Part shown: positions 26,601-40,000 of the stretch, piece after piece
Position numbering within the stretch: position 1 is the first letter of the stretch
How the letters are laid out: the number at the start of each line of letters is the position of its first letter
Assembly: GCF_051401765.1 (NCBI RefSeq)
Contig: NC_135064.1
Span: 26,882,001-26,946,000, forward strand
DNA length: 64,000 nt
Direction of reading: 5' to 3'
DNA from: Calliopsis andreniformis
Taxonomy: Eukaryota; Arthropoda; Insecta; Hymenoptera; Andrenidae
Translations under genes and position numbers: made by a program
The notes under the pieces: model-generated
Told to the model about the DNA's origin: nothing
Database searches by the model: none
What the model saw: the letters and a program-made list of their open reading frames with translations, nothing else

Positions 26601-29500
26601 CGCATCGTTGCTCAGCATTCTCTATTTGCACAAAATACACAATAGACAGAAAGGACCAAGTCACTGCATCAGCTGCACAGAAAATTGCATTGTGAGTTCA
26701 GCAAGGTCGATTATCGGGTCCATACTATTATTCAAAGCTTCAATGAACATTTTAATGAGACAGAAATTCATGAATCTTGCCGTTGCATTCACTATACAGT
26801 GAATACAAAAGCCATATGCATTGCAGAGAACATGTTACAAAGCACTGGTTTCGCCTGTCTTTATGTTTTTTTGGGGAATTTTTTTTTATAGGTTCTATAT
26901 TCCATTTTTAAACAGTTTTTCCAACTTACATTTCATTCGTTCATCAATTTGTATTAAAAGGTCACTATTCTTCGTTTTAATTATATTTTTCACAATCCAT
27001 CACTGAAACTTTATAATCACATAAGGAATTTAAAATGGAAATACAAAAATCATAGGCATATCTACAATTCAGAACACCACGATAATTACCAGCAAAACTG
27101 CGCTTCGTTAAGAATTCCTTCACCTTCCAAAGTACTTCATAATCATCCTCACGACATCAGTAACCTGTCACCTTTGCACCTTATAAATTCCCAAATGGAT
27201 GCACTGTTACGTCCTTTAAAGCCCTAGTTTACCTGCCCGGGCGGAAAATGTAGATACTGCGAGTATATGAAAACTTTTAATGAGTGGCACGCGCTCATCA
27301 ACATTGCTCACCCGTTTACCTAAGTATTAAATTCTCTAAGATCATTAAGGGACACCCCTATCTCGCTGAAAAGAAACGGTGCTAAATACCAAGAACGTAA
27401 TATTGGCAATTACCAAGTAAACAGAAAAATAACCAGCGAATTTCAACAGTCTTTGCAAGCATCCCTTTGGCTGCATTATTAGGTAATAATAAATGAAGCG
27501 TGTTCGAAGAGCATCGCGTGCAAGCTTCCCGTTCCGCATTACTGAAAATTGTTTGACCATCAGAAGCTTCCATTAGCAGGTCTGAAGCATTAGGTGCACC
27601 CACTTTGTAAGATATTTCATTTTCCTTCTCCCACTGGGAAGTTCTTACCGACGATATTCAGCGATGCCAGTGTCGATTGTAGCCTTCGAGCCATTCTCCT
27701 AAAATTAGCTCAAATTGCGAGTCATCGCGGTGACCCGAAGGGAATGCTGCGCGTTTTGATAACACGAGGGTTTCGTCGAGGGGTTGCCGAGGGTGAAAAA
27801 GGGGACAGTGAGTACTCGACTAGTAACGGAGCACACCACGATCCCTTTTCTTCTTCCTAGTCCGAACGAAAGGAATGTGAAGATCTTCTCCACTGAAGGC
27901 AACGATGGAACAGAGTTATTAAAGTTACAAAGAATTCGTCATTTTAAGGCACTGCTTTCAGACAAAATGCAGTCGCCGTAAATCTGCTCCTCATCCCCCG
28001 TTAAATATGTACAATACAAAGAAAGTATGTAGTATGTACGCTCGACAGCAGAGACGGCAATGGCTCCACGATATTCTGGGATTCCAGGGGTGAATGGCGA
28101 GAGTGTTATTACTTTGGACTACCTGTGGCCTGAAGTTTCGACTAATTCTCCCGACTTCAATGATCGATGATACTCTTCGGTATTGTTCCTAGGAAAAAAG
28201 TTCCCTGACGAGACGGGATGGGGAATAGGAAGGTAGCAGTAGAATGTATCGAAGAAAAGTGGCACACAGTGAAAGAAGCCATCGTATGACGATCCCTTTG
28301 TCGGCTGAATTTCTGTACATGGCTTGTTACGATTTCTTTGTAGGGCGATGTTACTGGGTGGCTGTTAAGGTTGCTTTTACCTTTTTAAATGGAATTATGT
28401 ATCTCTTTGCGGTATGGTAAAAGTTGTTTGGAAGAATGGAGGTAACTTCGCTGCCTCAGTTATGTAGGAAATAGGAAATTCTAGAACGCGGGGAATAGCA
28501 ATCCGAGAGAAATGAAAATGTAGTTTGTAATATTCGTGATCCAAATTTAAGAAGACGAGTCCAAATTACTAATTAAATTTCCAGTAATACGTAGTCACAT
28601 TAAGAATTTCATTCGTACTTCTTAAGACAATTTAAAGAGGCGAATAGTAGCGAACGAGCTGACTAAAGCATAAACTTGTATTTTACAGCGTTATAGCCTC
28701 GCTGAATTTATAATTTGATGTTCAACGATAGACATAAAAGATGCAAAATGTCTTATAGAGGGTATTTCATTTTAATGAACTACTGCAAATGTGAAAAACC
28801 TTAGCGACGCGAAAAGTGGTTTAAATCAAAGTTGAAGATATTCAGAGGACACGTTACGTGGATGTAGCTTCTTTTTATAGCCGAACTTACGTAAATCAGA
28901 AGTTCGTTACAACTTTTTAAGTGAAATCAGGCTCCTTTTTTTTCAAGCGCCACGGGTCTTTTTAAATGAGACACTCTTGTTGCTCGTAACTAGTACCTCC
29001 TATTAATTCTCGTACATATTCGTACACCTTTTTTTCCCCTTCAATCTTTTTCCCTTAAAAATCTTCGTAGCTTCTGTAAAGTCAAAGGCGATAAGTTGTT
29101 TTAAAGAACGTGCGAACTGTTACTAATTAGCACTTTGACTCTTATGATACAAGCTAAAAATTCTTCACATCCCTTACCGCAGGTTAAAAATACCATTCAA
29201 CATTGATAAGAGTAAAACAATTAGTGCAGAGAGTGTAACAAGACTGTCTTAACACCAAGTCTGTAGACATTCGACCCAAAGGAAACAGCGAACTAACCTC
29301 CACAGAGAGGATACTTCGTGTTTCCTTTTCCAAGTCCCCGACAACCTATCAATAACTCGGACGATACTACAATGGTTCCAAAGACATCAAAGTAACGATA
29401 GCAGCCCTGCTCCTTCGTGCACGCGGTAAAGCTTTGTCCGAAGGAATAACCAGCGAACGTAGCAAGTATCGTCCTACGCGAAGTGTGGCCATACCAAATT
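11600..29500. other. Intergenic region between the divergent sGC subunit genes
   Basis: About 18 kb with no gene that I can support. It is mostly AT-rich with short reading frames. GC-rich patches occur at about 13.4-14.2 kb, 17.5-18.5 kb and 25.7-26.1 kb, where stop codons are rarer and longer chance frames appear (for example minus-strand 25822-26208, 128 codons). A stretch at 22.4-23.1 kb is rich in GA on the plus strand and has no long frame; it could be part of a non-coding transcript, but nothing in the sequence proves this. Regulatory elements for one or both cyclase genes are expected here by position only. Confidence 0.6.
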
Positions 29501-30821
29501 CCATCGACAGCGGTTCTGAGCTGTCAATCGCTCCATTGGCCAAGCTTTGACCGCGGAAACGGGGCCACAGAAGGAGTTACACAGGAAGTGGCGGTGTTTC
29601 TATAAATTCCGCGCGGAACAGCCGAGCGCAGGGAGCGAAAGGGGGCTACGCGAGCAAAGCGTAGCAGGCAGGCAGGCAAGTAGGGCAGAGCCAGCAGGTT
29701 TTCGTTTGCGGTTGAAAGAGCTGCAAGTAAAGAGAAAAAGCCGCTTTCTCCCTCTCCCTCTCTCTGTCTCACCCTCGGTAGGTCGAGAGGGGCTGAAAAT
29801 TCGCGCAGGCGTTTCCACCACCGTCCAACGCGGCGCCTCGACGCTCCACGAACCCCCGAACACCCGCGCGCGTATCCTCCTCAGCGCTGCTCTCGGCCCG
29901 CGCACCCCTCGCCGAGGAAACGGCGACTCGGCGCTGCTCGCTGCGCCTCGGTCAATCCGCGACTAGTATGGCGCTACGCGCTCCGACACAGCATCGTACG
30001 TAGCGTGCTTGCCAATCGACGGCTGATCGTGCACCCCGATTACGCTCGCGGAAAACCGAGGAAAACGCGCGCGAATCGTCTCGACTGGTTCAGAACCTCT
30101 TAGGACTGCTAGCCTGTGACCAGTGCCCGAACAAAGTGAAGAAGGCTGCTCCTGATGGTGCCAGGGTAAACGTAAGCACGAAAAATAAAGAGGAAAAAAG
30201 CCAAGAAGGGTGCCTTGTCCCAGCATTGTTTTCCAAGTGCACGCTTCCGGGGCGTAAAGGGGGAGCAACGAGAGCAGAGGGTGAGAGAGAGAGAGTTTGG
30301 GGCTAGCATGTAACCGCGTGCACCGCCGCTGGCCCGGTAAGCAGATCGTAGAGAGGACGCCGGGTGGTAAGTGCTGATTGCGTTGCGGCAACACGAACTG
30401 CGATAAGCCCGCGCCAGTAATAAGTGAAATGATAGCGCCGTTAGCCGCAGCCTGGCACACGAGGGTGGATAGTAGTCGCGGCAGGTGTTTGGTCCGGCAC
30501 GGGCTTTGAGACAACGATGCCAGAGGATCGGCTGACGGCACGAGGAGCAGACAGGGCAAAGAGGAGCGAGCGTTGGACGCGCGCGTATCGCTAAAACGAC
30601 CGACGACGGTGGAAAGAGCGGCGAAAAAGAGACGAGACGGCGAGAACGAGAGAGAGGGAGTAGCCCCGTGTCAACTGCACAGCTGATCGTTGATAAACAT
30701 GAGAACCGCGTGACGCGTCCGTTCTCGATTAACCACCGTCACGATAACACCAGCCTCGCCACCGGTTAGAGAGTCTTGAATCGCTGTCGAGCTATCTCGT
30801 CGAGAGCTGACTCGAGACAAA
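29501..30821 (+). promoter_or_regulatory. alpha-1 promoter and 5'UTR, GC/CpG-rich
   Basis: A strongly CpG-rich block ends at the alpha-1 start codon. A TATA-like box (tataaa) sits at 29601-29606, about 1.2 kb upstream of the ATG. A very good splice donor (GTAAGT) at 30367-30372 and an acceptor ending at 30682 suggest a 5'UTR intron of about 316 nt. A (GA)n run lies at 30284-30296. Long open frames here (minus 29963-30559, plus 29547-29966) are explained by the low stop-codon content. The promoter call is inference from composition and position. Confidence 0.45.
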
Positions 30822-31067
30822 ATGGCATGTCCTTTCTCGGTGTCCTTTTTCGAGCGACACAAAGGGAGCTGCGAGGATGAGGCAAAGGAGGAGAAGAACC
30901 AGCCGGAGAGCGGCAGAATTGGTCGAGACAACGGCGGGAAGTCTAGGCAATCTTCCTTCGAAGTCACCTCGTTGCTGATGAAGGAGGAAACAGAGGACAC
31001 CGAAGACACGCAGACCCTCAACTTGAAGTACCTGAGGTCCGCCGTTCTCCTCCTGACAAATCCATCG
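30822..31067 (+). CDS. GCS-alpha-1: alpha-1 coding exon 1 (N-terminal tail)
   Basis: It encodes residues 1-82, from [17 protein letters not shown] through an acidic, lysine-rich stretch to [17 protein letters not shown] openings are typical of insect alpha-1. Donor TCG|GTATCG, phase 0. An in-frame TGA at 30777-30779 rules out an upstream start in this exon. Confidence 0.88.
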
Positions 31068-34000
31068 GTATCGAACTCACGTTTCCCTAATTTTACACGC
31101 TTCTTGCCGACCTTACGATATCTGAAAGAACTAGGTTATGGTCCTTGCGATAGGTTTCTTGGGTACTAACGAGAACGCAACTTCGAAAACTTCCTGCGGG
31201 ATCGAACAGAAGCTGAAGTTTCACCTTTAGGGTAGGGGCCTGAGTCTGGCAGACTTCAGCGACTTTTTTCTCTTCAGTTTCAAGTTCTTCTACAATTTTT
31301 TCAGACAACTCCGCCATTCAATTCCCTCCGGTTCTTTTTGCGATACTGCTCACTTTAGAATTATTGCATCGACGATGCTCCTTCTGTGGCGAAAGGAAAT
31401 CGCACGGAATATCCCTGATTTTATAGAACAAAGTATATTGGTAGATTCTATATTGGTTTTAACACTTTGACTGCCATGCTACTTATATACACTGTCGATC
31501 AAAAGTTTGGAATCACTTGTCAAAGTTCTTACTTTCAAGTTTATACTTTTCAGCGGTGATTTAAATGTTCCATATTTCAATACGTTTAGTAAAAAATGTG
31601 ACTATAGGAGAAGCTCTTATTTTTTTACTCCACAGTGATTAAAAGTTTGTATTATACTTGTTTAATAATTTTATTTCTATCAACAAGTTCTTTAGTGTAT
31701 CTTTCTCCATTACAGATTTTTGAAATTTACATTCGCTAAATTTCTTCGACGAACTACTTTTATAATTCTACCTTCATGAAATACTTTCTCCTTATTTTTC
31801 TTCACATAAGCCGGTAAAAGCAGATAAGGGCCGAGGCGCCCTATACAGATGACGAAGTTGCAGTCATCCTTGATACGTCCATCTTCGGAGATCCTCTTAG
31901 GGGTCCTCGAGAATAAGAATCAGGAGATATCCTGTGTCATCTCTTCGGATAGAGCCCGTATCCAGTTACGCGCGTCCTTTATGCCAGTTATCGATCAACG
32001 TCTGATTAAACAAAGTAGCAACTGTTTCTCATACACAGACACGTCACGTATCTTTAAGAGAAACGAAGGATCTTGTTCCTGTATCACTACCATTATTGAT
32101 GTCGCGTTCTGAATAGGGCAGGAAAATACTGTATTCTTCTCTGACTTGTTTACGAGATTCTATTTTCTATTTTAGTGGCGGAATAACCGCAGAATTCCGC
32201 AGTCGCTGGGATTGTTTCGATATTAAACGAGATAAGAGCAGCAGACATCGTTTCCCAAAGAAATAGGTGCAAGGTAGCACTCATGATAGGAATTAGAATT
32301 CTTCCATGCGGAGAATTGGGTCGGAAATGTGCAATAAACGAGCGCGCGAAGGCTCGTTCCTATTTTGTTCTTTCCCCCATTGGAACACGATTACGAAATT
32401 TCTTTGCAGGCGACGGAGCACAACGTCGATTAGCATTATCAAATCGACGTTCCTCTCCGACTGCAAAAATACTTGGGACGATCCATGCACGTCATCAGGC
32501 AAAGAATTCTTGACCATTCTATGCGTTCGCGAGTGCTCAAGCGATCAATCACTCAGATGCGTTTTGCCACTTTGCATTTTCTCAAGTCATCTTCCACAGC
32601 AGCGTTTAACACTAATACATGATTTAAATTTCGCTCGCAAGATCGTTTCGAGATAGAACGTCGAGACTCCACTTCCATATTGGCAAAAACTTCGGACTTT
32701 AAAGCGCGGACCATTTTCCAAGTCCTGCGACGATTTATCTTTTTATTTATACCGTTGTTTTGCCGAAGACAAAGGCTTGTTTTTATTCTTTTCTGACCGT
32801 AATACAAAATATATCTCTTTTTGCATAAGTTTCTTGGCAGTAATTCAAGGGAAGTCCGAACAGGAAGCATGAAACGCAGAGAAGTGGGTTCCAAAAATGG
32901 TGAAAGCAACGGTAGCGTACTTTTCACGTACGCCCTCTATCAATTTTTCACCCATACGATCTGAAATATCCTCGCGTCTTCCATTTTTCGGCCTTAAACC
33001 TTATCTAGCTTCAGCCCTCAAAATTTTTCAATCGTCGGCTATATACGCGAGCTCATACTACTTATTCCTCAAGCTCCGTAACGGCGCCATAAAACGATCG
33101 TTAAAGCTTTATTCGGTATGCAGACAAATGGCAGTTTTTCAAGCAATAACGGCGAAGAAGATGGCCTGGAGCTTACCAGACAGCGGTCCACGTTGTGTAC
33201 GAATTTATGAAAAATGTAGCTGCCGCTAATGGTCGCGCGCGATTGATCGAATATTAATGGGCGCCACCTTCTCGAAGGATTCGCCTTAAAACCAGCGCGC
33301 CTTTAACGAGCACACCATTGGGATTCAAATAAAATCGTCCGTATAAGAAAGCAGAGAAGGGTATTGCTGTTCCACTAACAGAGAGCTTTTTCCCAATCAC
33401 GAAATTCTCATTAGTCTTGCATCAATCTGTCGTGTACAGGAACGGAAGGATCGATTCTGAATGAACGAAGTCTCGAATAATGCGGCAACGTTTAGCATTC
33501 GCGAAGCGGTACACCCCGCGTGTTCCAAATGTTCGTCTATTTGGCCTGGGAGGGTAGCACGACCTAACACGTAATATGAATTTCAAATTAGAAGTGTCCC
33601 GTTCGCTAAAATTGCACATATTGCCCAACACGTTTCAACGGCCGCCAGTTAATTTGAATTTGATACCTCTAACTTACCGATACCTTCACCCCAATTTACA
33701 TTTTCTCCGACAGTACAACTTAAAGAGCGAAGAAAATTTATACTGCTGTCTGAGTTTCACGAACTTTATGTTTCTCGCATTTGAAACAGTGTAGATTCAA
33801 ATTGTCTGCTCGTTAAACGAGGAAAAAGTTTCTCTTCTGATTTCGTTGCCTTCTAAATTGCAGATTTCTGTCGTCTTAACTTTTGCATGATTCGACTATT
33901 CGCGGAAGAATTCAGAGAACTAAGAGACCTATACAACTTCAATTCTCTTTTTAATGCCAAGCGACGTAATGAATATTTAAAATCTAATATGTACTATATT

Positions 34001-37000
34001 AACTAATTACAACTCATGTGCTAGATTCTACTCTAAATCAAAACAACCGAAAGCGTAGTCACACATCAGAAAGGAAATCAGAAAGAAATCAATGTCAGCA
34101 ATCCTGCTTAGTATATCCTGCTTTAAACAGCAGTCAATTTTGAGTGGGAAACGCTTCCCAGGTAAACTCAATCCCAACGTAACAAAATTCACCGCGGTTG
34201 GATGTTTAATGGCGATCCGCAGGCGTAACCTGTTGAGTCAACGACATTTCAGCGGCATAAACATCAATAGAATCGCGACGATATTGATAAAGACGCTAGG
34301 AATCCTCGGCTTTCTTTCGGGAATGGTATTCCGTTCCCTCTCAAAGTGAAGTGGTTCGGTACCGCGTTGTTTAATCGAACGTATAATGCAGCTCCAAGCG
34401 GGTTCCCAGGGTTCCTGTGGTTACACCCTCCTCACTCGGCACGACCACAGCCGCAAGTTACTACCCCCGATGCAAATCGATGTGTATCATAATTGCCCCG
34501 TGATCCCGTGCCGAAACGTCACCCATTAGTCAATTGGTCCATTTGTGCTTTCAACGAAAAGTCTCGCGCGCGATGGACAGACAATTTGATCACACAAACG
34601 AAACGCTGTCAAAGCTTTGACAGTAGTGCCACTGTGAGTAGAGTTTGTAAGAGTAAGGATTCGTTGTTTTACATTGGGCAAACGCGTTCGATCAATGTGA
34701 AGAGTTGATACAAATATTTGCGCAAAATAGAAAGCTACTGTATCGGGTCAGACGGTGTATTTGCTAAGGGTAAAGTAAATTAACATGTGTTCAATTATTT
34801 TGCAATGTACAGTTTTAAATATACTGGAAATTTATAGATTTGGGTTGACCTAATTCGCTAGACTGTGGAATAAGCTAATATCATTAGGAACGAAATAAGT
34901 ATGGAATTTTTGTATCTGAATATTGTTTGGTTTCTCAAAGCCATTCTATAATTAAGTGAATTTCTCTCGCAGTAGCACAAAGGTCTTTTGCATTACACTT
35001 TGTAGTTCACTGTAGAGTGAATAAAACAGCCATACGCACGCGATGTGGTACTGATAACGTAATAGGAAAACAGTATATAAAAGGCTCTGTATTTTCCATT
35101 GCAAGAACAAATACGAGAAGCTTTGAAATTATAATTTTTCAATTTTCCATAAAATATTGAAATTGTCTACGTGTTCATAGTATATTTTGGATCTAATTTG
35201 AAACATAATATTAAGCATGTTCTCAACGTGAACCATTTGTCGGTGTCTGTCCACATACCGGATACTTCTACTTGGTTGTCTGATCTGGGTAGCGTTCCAC
35301 GAAGGGACAATTGTTTCCTCATTTTTTACTTAGTACCTTTTCTTATTACTTTATGGCCGGTTTAGTTGCGAAAAAATTCACGCCAACATTTAACAGAATT
35401 ATTCTCAACTTAATCAAGTAGCACTCTTGTTAGAATTTAAACAAAAACCAAAATTTTCTACTTCACTTAATTTTCAAGATACTAACTTGTAATATTTTAC
35501 ACATGGACGAGCATGAATACACGGATTCAATATCTGTAACAAATGCACAGACGAGTTAACAGCATCAAAGCGTTAATTCACAACGCACAATCCATTCGTC
35601 AGATCCTTTAAATTTGCACGGTAAAATTCAAACTGCGTGGAATAATATATTCCGTAGCGTCGGCTATCCATTTTCAATATTAATTGCACGAGTGGTAAAT
35701 CGAGGGAATTGTAAGATTTACGGACGGAAATTAGAATCGATAACAGCGACGGGATCACCTCGGGCTCCATTCTTGAAGTTTGAATTCACCGAAAACGAGA
35801 TTCATTCGTGGCGCTGTGCTTTCGTTAACTATGCTTCCTGCGGTGTTTTATTAACTTTTCGAGGTTCGTGCAGCGGCCTGCGTTCGCGGTCGAAACAGGA
35901 CGCATTTCTAGTATTCAGGTTTCGTTTCGTTTGTGAGCGTTACCAGAGTACGAACAAAACATATCAGAGTCTTTTATTTGTCATGTGACAGCGCAGTACC
36001 AGCGATCTGTGGAAGCAGAAGATCTACACTGTTCGTAGACTTTTTTGGAGCAGGACACTCTAATGTTGACCCGAATGGTGTGTTTGGTATAATAGGGTGG
36101 CGAGGATAAATACAGAGAAAACGTTTATTTCCTTAGTACTTGCTGTGTTCCCTGTTGTATTGTCCCTGCAAGCCTCTAAATGACCGCTCTAAGCACGCCC
36201 TTAAAGCTCTTTCTACTGCCGTTTCTGTTATAGCGCTACACTACTACTCTCACGACGCGACGCACTGACCACTCTTAAGACCCCTCTTTCCCCTTTTCAC
36301 GTACTTGCTGCCACCACTCGTTCAATTCTGAAGCGCACATGCCTCTTGAATCCTTATTTTCTAAACATTTCAGTCACGCTTAAACGTAGAAAAGTATTCT
36401 CACACCTGCTGCGACTCGCAAGCTTCTGCAGGAAAGGTTGTTACATTCAGTTGCAAAAGTACAGCTTTTGTACTCGAATCGAAAAAGGATAACGGAACAT
36501 GGCAAGAAAAATATTACACAGAATAAAATTTATTTAAATCTTGGCTGTTGTGAATAAATTTGATTCTATGAAATTTATTATTCACACTCCACCTGGTTAT
36601 AAAACTTGTAGATTAACAATGCTATCAAGAAGAATTTGTTGAAATTGATGAAGTGAAATATTGAGTTTTCCTGTCTAGTAAATCGGATTACGATAACCGT
36701 ATGCACTATTTTCGTAATAATACTGACAACAGTGCAGCAAAGGATAAAAATATGGAAAAAAGCAGGCTAATGAAGAAATACCTCTTAAATCGCACACACA
36801 ATTTCAGAATCGACGTCACGAAGAAGTTATAATAGATTCATTTCCTTTGTCAAAATTCTTGAGGCGAAGAGGTCTTATCGAACATTTTTAAAGGGGAACC
36901 TCGAGTAGGTGGCCACGACCGAAAAGGGTCGAGTGCAATTAACCTAGGAAGTGACGCGGGGTGAAGCGATATTATTTTTGCGCTCCTCGGTTCCCCTTTT

Positions 37001-40000
37001 AATTCCATCGCGGCAGAAAGCGTTGTATTCTTTCTCACCGTGGCCGTTTAATTTGCCGGATTTACGGCGCGTTAATTCAATCAACCCTTATTCGCCGAAA
37101 AATTACGACGATATTCACCGTCACAAAACCGGTTCCCATTATTCAGTGGAGCTTTCGCTGTTGCTACAGTTAACACATACCATTATTGATTTCGAATGGT
37201 GTGGTATTAGATCCCAGAGAAAGTTCTGTTACTTTTCTTTCACGTGTCGGGAAACGAGGAAATTACTAAATGATTTCGGAACTTTCCGTATGCATTGTGC
37301 ACACCTTCAACTATGAAATGATACAATACAATTCCTCGAGAAATTTCATATTACATCGTGAAACTGCCGAATTTCGAAACACCTGGATTCTCTCCGCGAA
37401 ACTTTCTGCGAAACTTCGAACTTTGAACTCGCCGAGGTCTAACGAAATTCGAGGAATCTAATGCTATTTTATATCCAACCTTCTAAACCTTCGAGCTAGT
37501 AGGACTTGCAAAAAACTTTATCAGAATTTTGCGAACTCCGCGAAAACAATGGCACATCAGGGTCGAACGAAATCTGTGAGTCATCAAGAGCTTTCAAATT
37601 GCACGGAGCACGAACTCTAATCCTCTGGGAAGTCTGGCGCTCGCGAACGAGACTCTGCCGATTGGAGCTCGACGATGAAATCTTTTTGCATATTCAGGCG
37701 GGTATGAAATTTCGATTGGACGTTAACGCGAAGGGGTGGCTGGTCCGGGGGACACTTCCAATTGCATTTGCATCGGCAGGTCGTTAGCGATTACGCAGTG
37801 GAACAGGAATCGCGAATGGTCGGCCTCGGAACTTAAGCAGACAATGGAATACGCGGTTTAATTTGCCGCGCTTTCAGGATTAGACGGGGTAATCCGCTTA
37901 ATTTTCGTTTACGAGCCGCTTTTTTTCAGTCTCGAACAAAAGGAAGCTCTCAGGTTGAAAAATTTCTCACGCCTCCGCAAAGAAATATATATATCAGCGT
38001 CGTAATATTGACAAGTCAGTTTCTGATCCGATGCACTTTTCCTTCTGTTCCCATTACGTTTTTACTCCCCCACGACTTCTCCATTGCTCTCATTAATTTT
38101 TAACGCGACCCATTCTCCTGGGAGCCCGAGCAATAAATGCCGCCAAGTCCGTGGTATCCATTGCCTTCGATATTCTTTGCTTGCACTACTGTCACGCCAA
38201 CGAGGAGGTATAGGATTATAAAGGAGGAGCTCTACGATGCGTGAACGTAATTCCGTGGGTAAACTTAGGGGTTAAAGATGGCAGAAAGTATTTACGATTA
38301 TGGACTATTATGTTCCTTGACGATTTACATACGTGATCATGAGCAATTTGAGTATGGCAGAGTAGATACTCCTTTTTATTGCAGGTTCAAATATAATTAG
38401 GATATAGAAAACTAACATGCTGCAGTCTGGCAAAAATTCTTTTTACTATCTTTTTATTCATTTTTAACAAGAGAGCTCCATAAATATAATATTCGCATTT
38501 TAATAAAAGCCAATATCGCCTTCGGGGGTATATGGGTACTAGTGTACAAGATATTAAGAATTAAATCATGCGCGTAAGATTATTAAAAAAATTGGAGATT
38601 TAAATATTTGAAAATAAGAGAATTAAAAAATCTGTACACTCAAAGCTTAAAAATTTGAAGTGATCATATTTTTCGATACAACAAATACGTAATACGAAAC
38701 TACCGTTTATTCAAGCCGCCAAACATTTTCTCGGATTTTTAGGACAATAAACAAGCGAAATGGAAAAGGGGAAGATAAAAAGCAGGAAAAACAGTAAAAA
38801 AATTTCGTAGCATCAGGCAGGAAACGATGCCAAAATAGTAAAAACTTCTATACGCGAAAGATAAATAGTGTTCTATATTAGTCGATTAGATAACTTTTAA
38901 TGAACTATCCGACGTATACGAAAATCTGAATACTACTTTTCTCTCATATCCAGCAGAATTCTGAATGCAGAATTAATTGAGAGAAAATAACATAAGAAAA
39001 GCTGATACATTAATCAGTGAATTAATGTAAAAAATTACCGTGACAATTACTCCAACAGTTAATCACTTTTAATTGATGTTTTACACCGACTTAACTAGGT
39101 AAATCGCTTTGGAACAGAGAATATAAGAACAAGCAAACTGTCGCAATTTATTAAAATCAGATTTCAAGGCAACAGCTATAACCCCCGGCCACTCACCCTC
39201 GCCCTGTAATTAATTTCCGAGAGTATTTAACGTTGGACTGCGAGCAAACAAAAAATAATACAGAGATTACACGGGAGCGTGGGAACCAATCTGAGCTAGT
39301 CGCCGTATTTCGAGGGTAAAAACAGAGGCGATGTGTTGCATTGAAACCCATCGCTGCGTCGCGTCGTTTATTTTCTCGTTGTCGTCGATTCGAAGCGGTC
39401 TGTGTGCAAGTTACCGCGCGGATTAAGGGAGGAAAAACGGGCTCGCGTTCAATTAATAAACGGCGAATGGATAAATAGGGTGAGAGGCATGAGATCCGAT
39501 CATTAACGAGATATCCATGGAATACGGAGAGCGGGTCGCGTAGATGAGAATACCTTCTATTATCCGTAACCCGATAAATTGAATTTTACAATCCATTAGA
39601 TACGCACAAAAGAACAATGCCGACTCTCCAGAGACTTAACCAGCTGCTAATCGCAGAACGAATCGAACCGGCCGTCGATACTTCTTTATCGCTGAACCAT
39701 AGACTGCCCCTGAATGCCAAATAAATTCACCGTGATTTCCCGAGCCATGAAACTACCCCCGATAGCTGCAGCCGAAATTTTCTGTCGGGTACCTCCTATC
39801 CAGTCAAGATGGAGATGATTTTATTTCGATAAAGCAGTTACGGTGAATATAGCTCTCGGTCGGAGATTCCTCGATTTCCGAGGAAGAGACGAAAAGTAGT
39901 TTCGACGTCGTCTTAAAGCATATGGCCAGCGCCGCGCCGCGCCGCGCTATGCCACTGTCTGTGAGTAGGTGCAAATGGAAAACACACGATACTCTCGATC

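Noticed and set aside
29547..29966. Plus-strand 139-codon frame in the CpG-rich block before alpha-1
   Set aside because: GC- and CpG-rich DNA has few stop codons; residues are Arg/Pro/Ala-rich with no known motif, and frames are open on both strands at once.
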